Assembly (NCBI GenBank): GCA_933228675.1
Contig: OW121743.1
Location: 12,133,871 to 12,197,870 of the forward strand
Direction: 5' to 3'
DNA from: Stomorhina lunata
Lineage: Eukaryota > Arthropoda > Insecta > Diptera > Rhiniidae
DNA: 64,000 bases
The notes beneath the pieces were generated by a model. That model searched no databases. It was given only the letters and a program-made list of their open reading frames with translations, and was not told the origin of the DNA. This document shows, piece by piece, positions 56,686 through 64,000 of the stretch (its first letter is position 1; each line of letters starts with the position of its first letter). The position numbers and the translations under genes were made by a program.

Positions 56686-57720
56686 AAGCAATAAGTTTTG
56701 ATAGAAGTGCATCATGTCACACTCTATCTAACGCTTTTGGAAATATCTAAAGCTACAACTTTACTTTCGCCAAAACGGTAAATCGAACGATATTATTTTT
56801 CCGATAAAAAGGCAAGCAAGTCCCCCGTAGAATAGCCTCTACGAAATCCATACAGCCGGTCGCTTAGTATGTTATTAGACTCGAGATATTAAGCCAAATG
56901 GTAGTTTACCATACTTCCACTAGCTTAGAAAGTGCAGAACAAATTGCTATTGGACGGTAACCCTAGCCGGTGACCCTGAAGGTCATTAGGCTCAGCCTTA
57001 TTTGGGATTGGTGTTACAGCATATACAAATTTACCAGCATTGTATAGTGTACTGAAAAGGTGAGCCAATGGACGAGCTAACGTCGAAGATCACTGATTCA
57101 AGACCAGTGCTGGTCACTTATTTTTGTTGAGATCCGATAAAAACTGTTTGATAGTACGGGCGCGAAATCCGGCGCAGGTCACTTATTTCTGTTGTGATCC
57201 TATTAAACCTTTTTGATTGTTCGGTAGCGAAAAATGTGCTAGGCATATGCAGATACTCCTTCGAATTCGGGCAGAGATTGTTAGCTTTCCGGCAAGTGTG
57301 AATTCCTTGCAAAAAATTCAGCCAAGAGGTTAGCTTTGCCAACCGGGTTAGCAAATAATAAAAGAGTAAGAATTGAAGAACTAGCATTATCCTTCCCCCT
57401 TTTGACGAATGACCAGAAGCTTTTACTGCCCCTAGGATCAGTAGAACTTCAGCACGAAGACGCTGCTAGTAAGAATTTTTTCTCGGCCTCGCCTTTTTGC
57501 GTAGCGAATCAGTATCTAAATTTTTGTCATTACGCCCGATTCTAAATGCTTTCTCGCTGGATCGGACAGCATTTTTGTAAATCGAATTAAATCAAGATTT
57601 CCGTCTGGGTTTAATGGCAGAATTTTTGCTTGGTATGAAGGCTTTCATTCCCAGCATAGCCTAAAGAAATCGTTGAGCTAAGCCCAACGAGCCTTTTCGT
57701 AAATGAATCGAATCCGCTTG
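56686..57720 (-). pseudogene. Jockey-like reverse transcriptase relic
   Basis: Minus-strand fragments in mixed frames. Near 57455-57360: SFVKKGKDNASSSILTL. Near 57060-56990: LARPLAHLFSTLYNAGKFVY and VTPIPNKAEPND. Near 56850-56700 a segment resembles GFRRGYSTGDLLAFLS and a D-x-x-x-A-F-D palm region ending in GAGNDFS. The order fits a Jockey-clade RT. Stops and frameshifts are many. Confidence 0.6.
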
Positions 57721-57984
57721 GTATCAGGCACTTCACAACAAAGTTTGGAGAACGGAAAGATGCAGAAACGGCACAGTGTTCCGAGTTACCAACTTTGTAC
57801 TTGCGAATTTAAAAACAGATCGAGGGTATTGTTTTGGTGCCCTTTAGCACAAGAAATATGGATTGGACCTTTCACTAGTTGCGCAAGGTAGTTGTGCGCT
57901 GCGAATAACTCTACATACGCTCATGTAAATTGGTATCGTCTCAAATTCGACTTGTCGAATAGCTGATAAAATAATACTAGGTGG
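57721..57984. other. spacer
   Basis: No gene recognised. Confidence 0.35.
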
Positions 57985-58625
57985 AAAGAGTTTTATAAGT
58001 TTGTGCTAATGAAGGTAACGCATAGAAATATGAATATCTTAGACCCATCTTTTAGTATACCAATAGGCTTAGAATCACTTTCTGATTCGATTTAGCGATG
58101 TCAGTCCGTCCGTTCGTCTGGCTGGCTGGACCCCCATGTAAACCTTGTAATCAAACTACAGGTTGCAATTCTAAAGATAATTTGATAAAATTTGGCACAG
58201 ATCATTTTTTTGTTGATAATGGGACCATAATCACTGTACCAAATTTTGTTGAAATCGGTCCACATTTGACCATAGCTCCCATACAAACTCTTCTTTAAAA
58301 ACGCACTAAATGGAACAAAAATCACTAAATCGCTCGTAAATCTAAAGATAATGAGAATTTTGAGTTTAGTTTTTGCGTACATAATTTCTGTAACAACTGT
58401 AATTAATTTACCAAATTTCGAGATAATCGTTCCACATTTGACCCTAGCTCTCATATAAGTTTAAATGACGGAAACAGCTTAAATATATAAGTTTTGAGAA
58501 AATGTTTGTAGGATGGCAAAATTTAGCAAATATTTGTCTTTATACAAGAAAATGAAGACCTTTGACCTTAGTGGTGAAGGGTATCGTATGGGCTTGACCA
58601 ACTATAGCACTTTGTTACTTGTTAT
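57985..58625 (-). mobile_element. repeat family A, inverted partial copy
   Basis: Reverse complement of the 54913-55945 element: CTTAGTGGTGAAGGGTATCG near 58565 and TTGACCATAGCTCCCATACA near 58265, with GTCTGGCTGGCTGGACCCCC near 58116. The first ~40 bp of the far end are missing. The two copies lie about 2 kb apart in opposite orientation. Confidence 0.75.
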
Positions 58626-58779
58626 ATCTAAATACAATCAAACAAAATTGAAGGTACATTCAGTGTATAAAGATTGCATCTACGAAATTAGATAGCTATC
58701 AATGTTCAGCCCAAATATATGGACCTGCCATATTACTATCAACATGTTTATCCTTTCTATATATTAAGCGCAACGTAAA

Positions 58780-59066
58780 GTATTTCACAACTTATTAATG
58801 TAAAACTATACCCGGTTATGAGACCGAATTTTGTTCAAATAAATACTAGAGAAACCAGTTAGATACTTTTAAATGTTAAACTATAAAGCTACTGCAATCG
58901 AATTTAGTCCAAAGTTTTTACCAACAATACCAATTATCTTAACAAATTTTTTCAAATTTGGTCCACATTTTGAATTAGCTGCACCCTCGTAGATATGTTT
59001 CGAAATTATACACAACTTGATGGTGGGTATATAAGATTCGGCACAGCCGAATATAACACTCCTACT
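58780..59066 (+). repeat. repeat family B, 3' end
   Basis: Ends GATGGTGGGTATATAAGATT CGGCACAGCCGAATATA (written with a break), the right terminus of the family whose left terminus is at 33725. The segment CGGCACAGCCG is palindromic. Confidence 0.6.
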
Positions 59067-59177
59067 TGATTTAACTGAACTTAATAGATTTTATTCAAGA
59101 TTATCTAAAGGTTTTCTTAGAATTTTAAATCTGATTCTGATGAATATTAAATGCAAAAAATGTTCATAATTTGTTGC

Positions 59178-59218
59178 TATAAATATAGCGTTTCAATCTG
59201 AGCTCTTAATTAGTCAGT
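59178..59218 (+). promoter_or_regulatory. core promoter of third glycine-rich gene
   Basis: TATAAATA at 59178-59185 and an initiator TCAGT at 59214-59218, about 38 bases apart. The start codon follows 17 bases later. Confidence 0.55.
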
Positions 59219-59234
59219 CGTAAACATCTCCGCA

Positions 59235-59688
59235 ATGAAAGTCTATACTTTGTTAGTATTTGTTTTAGTCTTTGTAACCGTTTTTACCTTCGGTAATAGC
59301 TCATTTGTCATTAAGCTAAAATGATCTTGTTTTTTTTTTCATTAATTGATAATTAATCTGTTATTCAGGTAATGGAGCTAGTGGTCAGCCTGGAAAGCCG
59401 GGTTTACCGGGTGGTTTAGGGGGTGATGGAGGCGATGGCGGTGATAGTGGAGATAATGGCAAAAATGGAGGAGGTGGTGGTAATGGAGGAGGTGGCGGTA
59501 ATGGTGGAGGTGGCGGTGGTAATGGAGGCGGTGGCGGTAATGGAGGTGGTAGTAATGGAGGTGGTGGTAATGGAGGTGGCGGTAAAGGAGTTCGTGGTGG
59601 CGGTAATGGAGGAGGTAGTGGTGGTAAAGGAGGTGATGTTGGCGATAATGGAGGACGTGGAGGAAAAGGGGGCGATTGTAGTCATTGA
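59235..59688 (+). CDS. short glycine-rich secreted protein, hidden second exon
   Basis: Exons 59235-59292 and 59369-59688 (378 nt, 125 aa); the intron is 76 bp with GT-AG, phase 1. Exon 1 encodes MKVYTLLVFVLVFVTVFTFG, a signal peptide. The second exon has no in-frame ATG, so it is invisible to a start-to-stop scan; the apparent frames here (Met/Val-rich plus, Thr/Ile-rich minus) are shadows. The mature part begins NGASGQPGKPGLPGGLGGDG, then GNGGGGG repeats broken by K, R and D (GKGVRGGG, GDVGDNGGRGGKGGD), and ends CSH with a single cysteine. The collagen-like start and glycine tract resemble glycine-rich insect peptides, including antimicrobial ones. I cannot assign a family. The core promoter upstream supports expression. 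Confidence 0.82.
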
Positions 59689-59905
59689 AAATAATTTTCT
59701 AAAATTATGTTGACTAATATCCATATATTCTCTTTTTCTTCATATTGAAGGTTTTTGTTAATAGTTTTCCTTCAAAATTATAAAAAATATTTATATGTAT
59801 TTTTCTTAACTTTTTTCTAACCTTGTTAATATTTAAGATATAAGGCAAAGCCATTTCTGTGCAATATTTGTTTCCTTAGTATGTAAGAAATTTTGTAACT
59901 TTCTA

Positions 59906-59930
59906 TTAAATAAATAAATAAATAAATAAT
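59906..59930. repeat. (TAAA)n microsatellite
   Basis: About six TAAA units, which also provide several overlapping AATAAA poly(A) hexamers roughly 220 bases after the gene's stop codon. Confidence 0.8.
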
Positions 59931-60094
59931 AAATGTTGATTAATAAAAAATTGTAATAAAATCTTAAATTTTTAAAAGTCCTTAACATTTACTAAATTTT
60001 TTTATAAATTTTATTTCATTTTAATACAAAGTAAAGGTTGAATCCTAATGTATCAAACCAGGTATAGATAGGGTTAATTTGATCTCTCTTGAAA

Positions 60095-61705
60095 ATAAAT
60101 CAAAAATTTTTCTATGTAAAATTTTTTTATCAAAAATTTTTCCATAGAAAATTTTTTATTAAAAATTTTTCTATATTTTTTAATAATAATAATTTTTTAT
60201 CAAAAATTTTTCTATAGAAAATTTTTTTAGTAAACATTTTTCTATAGAAAATTTTTTGATCAAAAATTTTTCTATAGAAAATTTTTCTAAAGAAAATTTT
60301 TTATTAAAAATTTTTCTATAGAAAATTTTTTTCTCAAAAATTTGTCTATAGAAAATTTTTTTATTAAAAATTTTTCTTTAAAAAATTTTAATATTAAAAT
60401 TTTTTCTATAGAAAATTTTTATCAAAAATTTTTCTAATGAAATTTTTTTTTCAAAAATTTTTCTAAAGAAAATTTTTTATAAAAAATTTTTCTATAGAAA
60501 ATTTTTTATCAAAAATTTTTCTATAAAAAATTTTTTTATCAAAAATTTTTCTATAGAAAATTTTTTTATCAAAATTTTTTCTATAGATAATTTTTTTATC
60601 GAAACGCGTCGAGGAATTTTGGTCTCTCCGCAAACATTTTTTTGGCTTTTTATCAATAAATTGGTCTGTTACGTTAATAAATAAATGTAACAGATTTGGG
60701 ATCAAATGCGAATACTCTTCTTTTTAAAAAATTATTTTATCAAAGTTTTTTTTTTAGAAAATTTTTTTATCAAAAATTTTCTATAGAAAAAGTTTTGATA
60801 AAAAAAAAATTTAATAAGAAAATTTTTGTTAAAAAAATTTTCTATAGAAAAATTTTTGATAAAAAAATTTTCTATAGAAAAACTTTTGATAAAAAAATTA
60901 TCTATATAAAAAGTTTTGATAAAAAAAAAAAATTAAATAAAAAAATTTTCTATAGAATAATTTTTGATAAAAAAATTTTCTATAGAAAAAGTTTTGATAA
61001 AAAAAAAATTGAATAAAAAAATTTTCTATAAACAAATTTTTAATAAAAAAATTTTCTTTAGAAAAATTTTTGATAAAAAAATTTTCTATAGAAAAATTTT
61101 TATAAAAAAATTTTCTATAGAAAAATTTTTATAAAAAAATTTTCTATAGAAAAATTTTCTATAGAAAAATTTTTGACAAAAAAATTTTCTTTAGAAAAAT
61201 TTTTGATAAAAAAATTTTATATAAAAAAATTTTTGATAAAAAAAATTTTAATAAAAAAATTTTCTATAGAAAAATTTTTGATAAAAAAAAATTTTAATAA
61301 AAAAATTTTCTATAGAAAAATTTTTGATAAAAAATTTTCCATAGAGAAAGTTTTGATAAAAAAAATTTTCTATAGAAAAATTTTTGATAAAAAAATTTTC
61401 TGCAGAAAAATTGCTTTATCAAAAATTTTTCTATAGAAAATTTTTTTATCAAAAATTTTTCTATAAAAATATTTTTCGATAAAAAATATTCAAAAATTTT
61501 CAAATTTTCTATAGAAAAATTTTTGATACAAAAATTTTCTATAGACAAATTTTTGATAAAAAAAAAATTTCTATAGAAAAATTTTTGATAAAAAAAACTT
61601 TCTATAGAAAAATTTTTAATAAAAAAATTTTCTATAGAAAAATATTTTTATCGAAAAATTTTACAAAGAAAAATATTTTTATTAAAAACTTTTTCTATAA
61701 AAAAA
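60095..61705. repeat. inverted 30-bp satellite array
   Basis: 60095-60605 carries the monomer as TTTTCTATAGAAAATTTTTT plus ATCAAAAATT, the reverse complement of the 28.3-32.5 kb array. From about 60780 to 61400 the orientation is reversed (TATAGAAAAATTTTTGATAA), with a short flip near 61412-61460. A unique ~150-bp piece (GAAACGCGTCGAGGAATTTT … AATACTCTTC) sits at the junction. The facing arms could form a very long hairpin. Confidence 0.9.
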
Positions 61706-61909
61706 TGTTTGGGTCGAAATTATCTAAAAAATATAAAAATCTAAAATTGTTTAATATTAGAATTTATTTATGTTTTGAAAAATATTTAGTTTGTGCACAA
61801 ATCTATAATAAGCGTTCAAGTTTTGCATGAGGAAGAGGCGGTTTAAACGAGACAGAATTTGCCATAGATTCTTGAAAATAATTCACGATTTTCCTTGCAC
61901 AACAGCTAA
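61706..61909. other. spacer right of satellite
   Basis: No gene recognised; an open frame starts at 61827 and runs into the minisatellite below. Confidence 0.4.
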
Positions 61910-62075
61910 GGTTGATTGTTTTGGTACAGTGACTTCGGCTGACTGTTTTAGCACAGCGGCTTCGACTGACTGTTTTGGCACAGCGACTTCGGGTGGCTGT
62001 TTTGCCATAGCGGCTTTGACTGACTGTTTTGGCATAACGACTTTGGCTGACTGTTTTGGCACAGCGTCTTCGACT
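61910..62075 (+). repeat. 27-bp minisatellite with open frame (9-residue repeat)
   Basis: Six tandem units of GACTGTTTTGGCACAGCGAC plus TTCGGCT. The frame from 61827 reads units such as DCFGTVTSA, DCFSTAAST and DCFGTATSG, ending at 62093. Variation sits mostly at G/A and T/G changes. There is no signal peptide, promoter or intron evidence, so I do not call a gene. Confidence 0.6.
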
Positions 62076-62093
62076 TCTCCTTCATACGATTGA

Positions 62094-62938
62094 TATTACT
62101 TCATCCGAGCGTTACTGCTATTCTCGAACCGATTCTCCGTCATCCGATTGATATCTTAGACACCGAACATTGATACCTACCGAATCCTGACTGCTACGAT
62201 AATAATACCCGAAATTAATAAGTTGAGGATTATATTGTTAAGATGTAATTAACCCATACAAAAATATATTATCCACCGATTCGAATTAATCAATAAAGAA
62301 TCTTTATTTCAACCCCCGAAATAGGTAAACGACTTGTGCTCTCATTACTTCAGGTTCGTGAATCCGTAAGTAAACTCTGGACGAGACTAAGCTACCCCAG
62401 CCCGAAGACAAAACCACATGACAGTTTCACTATTCTATCGTTACTATAATGGTATGGGCTCAAAGGAAATTTGGAATCTTGTTTCTGAAATATGAAAGCT
62501 AATTTATTTGTTGTCGATTTGCCTGTGAATCTTGAAGGGATATATGCTTCTGCGAGGGGTACTATTTATGCTACGTTAATAGAAATAAAATAACAAACAT
62601 TTTAAAATGAAAAAAGCTTTATTGTTTTTCATTTAAATTTTTTTGTGGATTATATCTGATATTATAAGTGATTAAATACTAAAATAGATAAAATCTATTT
62701 TATTTATATTGATATTACTTAAAATACGATATTGGGATCCCATATCCTTTCGTATTATTCATATGTTATTAAATATTTGAAAAGATAAGAATAAGTTTTA
62801 TTTTTGTTGATATTTCCTAAAATACGAAATTTGAATTTGGTCCTGCAATGCGAAATGGATTATGATAGATATTAAATAAAATTATACAACCACGTAATCA
62901 TTATATTTATATTAAAACTTCTTCTGCCAGGGTTAAGA
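62094..62938. other. intergenic sequence
   Basis: No gene seen. AATAAAGAATCTTTATTT at about 62291 and AACCCCCGAAATAG could belong to the end of a retroviral-type LTR, but no partner repeat is in the window. Confidence 0.35.
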
Positions 62939-63001
62939 TTATTTTCCTTCTTTTGCTTGGTCCTTATTATCATTTGCACCTGCTCCGTTTGAAGATAAAT
63001 C

Positions 63002-63154
63002 TTAAGGTTTAGGTACTACATTTTCGATTACTGTATGTATATATTGCTTTTTCGCGTCTTTAATATTCTGCAACTTTTGACCGATTTTACCAATTATTCC
63101 TCCCGAAGTAACAGCAATTAGAGCACAAATTATTAAGACAATTTTGAAATTCAT
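63002..63154 (-). CDS. cecropin-like antimicrobial peptide precursor
   Basis: Single-exon frame on the minus strand, 50 codons plus TAA. Residues 1-18 are a hydrophobic signal peptide (MNFKIVLIICALIAVTSG). The mature part opens GIIGKIGQKLQNIKDAKKQY, whose G-x-x-x-K-I-G-x-K-L-x-x-I pattern matches the N-terminal amphipathic helix of cecropins, and ends with the short VIENVVPKP. Cecropins disrupt bacterial membranes and are secreted by fat body and epithelia. The peptide is shorter than most cecropins, lacks the usual W at position 2 and shows no intron. After the stop the frame stays open for 20 more codons (to 62939), which may mean a premature stop or an accidental run-on. A TATA/Inr pair precedes it. 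Confidence 0.6.
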   Translation of the reverse strand: MNFKIVLIICALIAVTSGGIIGKIGQKLQNIKDAKKQYIHTVIENVVPKP

Positions 63155-63185
63155 TTTGAAATGGATACTCGTTTTGAAGCAAAAC

Positions 63186-63219
63186 TGATGGCTATTTTCA
63201 GTTTGGTATGGTTTTTATA
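63186..63219 (-). promoter_or_regulatory. core promoter of cecropin-like gene
   Basis: TATAAAAA on the minus strand (first base 63219) and an initiator TCAGTTTT with its A at 63186, 33 bases apart. The start codon lies 32 bases below the initiator. No clear kappa-B site (GGGRNNYYYY) was found nearby. Confidence 0.65.
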
Positions 63220-63511
63220 GTAGAATCAAACGTGACTGAGTAAAATTAGGTCTTAGATTTTTTATTTTAAAATTTTCGAATATTGTTTTTATTAGTTTGT
63301 TAAATATTAATTAATTCAAGCTATTTAGGTCTGAGCATGCTCCCACTTTAAGTTTGTGGAATATTTAACAATTAATTATATGAAAATATTTGTTTGGAAA
63401 AAGTTCAGTTTCGAAACTTTCAACCAAACCAAGTCTACTTTTTTTCGAGGCTTATGGGATCAAAGTTTTTCACGAAACAATGGAATATAATAGACAACAA
63501 AAACAGCTTTA
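63220..63511. other. 5' flank of cecropin-like gene
   Basis: AT-rich spacer; no gene recognised. Confidence 0.45.
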
Positions 63512-63535
63512 TCTTATATTCTTAAACGAGCAATA

Positions 63536-63572
<37 letters not shown>

Positions 63573-64000
63573 GCTATCTCGAAAACGGCTCTAACGATTT
63601 TGATAAAATTTGGACAGTGGGTATCTTTTTTGATGTATAGGTCGAAGAAGAAGGGACTTTTGGAACTTTTACCTCTAAGAGGGTAAAAACGGGTAAAAAG
63701 GGTAAAAAATCGAAAACGCTATGTCTCCTAAAGTAATAGGTATAGAAACAAAATTAAAATTACGTTTTGAACAGCTTTGAAAATAAGCGGACAGGTGTTT
63801 GGTACTTTTTTGAAACTATGTCCGATAGGGGGTAAAAAAGGGTGAAAATACTTTTTTTGGCACCTTTTTAACCCACTCTTATATTTTAAACTAAAGAATA
63901 TAGAAAGAAACTTGGTACTGCAATCAATAGATGTAAAAAAAACATGAAACACGTATTTGGTACTTTTTTGATTTTGGAGCCAAAATGGGTAAAAAAGGGA
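63512..64000 (+). mobile_element. Helitron-like element, second copy, cut by window end
   Basis: Begins TCTTATATTCTTAAACGAGC after an A, like 45377. It is nearly identical to 45377-45830 (GGCTATCTCGAAAACGGCTC, GGACAGTGGGTATCTTTTTT, TAACCCACTCTTATATTTTA) apart from a (TA)n expansion at 63541-63565 and a short internal difference near 63692. Confidence 0.8.
63541..63565. repeat. (AT)n microsatellite inside Helitron copy
   Basis: About 12-13 AT units where the 45.4-kb copy has only GTATATAATGG. Confidence 0.9.

Noticed and set aside
58513..58695. A 60-codon frame beginning MAKFSKYLSLYKKMK
   Set aside because: It spans the end of repeat family A, which recurs at 32.5 and 54.9 kb, so it is not a gene.
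59416..59724. Thr/Ile-rich minus frame and Met/Val/Glu plus frame at the third glycine-rich gene
   Set aside because: Same kind of shadow; the true frame lacks an ATG and is reached by splicing.
62280..62440. A possible LTR end and primer-binding site
   Set aside because: AATAAA and a C-rich run are suggestive but no second LTR, TG...CA ends or tRNA complement could be established.

Overview
The window looks like AT-rich, repeat-dense nuclear DNA from a higher fly (Diptera: Brachycera, probably a calyptrate or related large-genome fly). The reasons are GT-AG spliced genes with insect odorant-binding-protein (OBP) architecture, mariner, Helitron, non-LTR and tRNA-SINE debris, and long simple-AT satellites. 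No bacterial operon, rRNA or CRISPR is seen. The host assignment is inference; gene structures were read by hand from splice sites, reading frame and cysteine pattern.

Genes. I support eight small secreted-protein genes. Two tandem plus-strand Obp19a-like genes lie at 269-4736 and 9716-12626, each with three exons and introns swollen by transposons. Two further OBP genes lie on the minus strand: a five-exon classical OBP (18546-19457) and a three-exon, N-terminally extended OBP (26833-27523). Three two-exon glycine-rich secreted proteins lie at 37970-38591 (minus, with a possible GPI-anchor tail), 53945-54519 (plus) and 59235-59688 (plus; its long exon has no ATG of its own, so a single-ORF scan misses it). 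A short cecropin-like peptide gene lies at 63002-63154 (minus), with a well-spaced TATA/Inr core promoter and a suspicious in-frame stop. The OBP set suggests the Obp19 cluster of flies; the glycine-rich and cecropin-like genes suggest cuticle or immune secreted products.

Repeats. 1-18.3 kb is a graveyard of non-LTR retrotransposon and mariner copies, with one SINE. 19.9-23.1 kb is a 29-bp satellite and 23.9-26.5 kb a ~180-bp satellite. 28.3-32.5 kb is a 30-bp satellite containing a 690-bp higher-order duplication. 35.0-36.8 kb is a near-complete long palindrome (foldback-like), followed by a segmental duplication with a filled/empty-site retroposon insertion. 38.77-47.03 kb is a nested structure bounded by matching inverted ends with TA flanks. 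It holds a SINE, a Helitron with an internally amplified ~590-bp repeat, and a second Helitron abutting the first. 47.8-49.7 kb is a ~285-bp tandem repeat and 50.0-53.5 kb a 31-bp satellite sharing the TTCTATAGAA core with the 30-bp array. 55-59 kb holds MITE-like repeats, a second SINE and a Jockey-like RT relic. 60.1-61.7 kb is a head-to-head inverted copy of the 30-bp satellite.

The most interesting items are the Helitron with its internal satellite and the nested element around it, the long palindrome, the shared palindromic core of three satellites, the undescribed-looking tRNA-SINE, the intronic MITE spanning nearly a whole OBP intron, and the cecropin-like gene with a premature or polymorphic stop.
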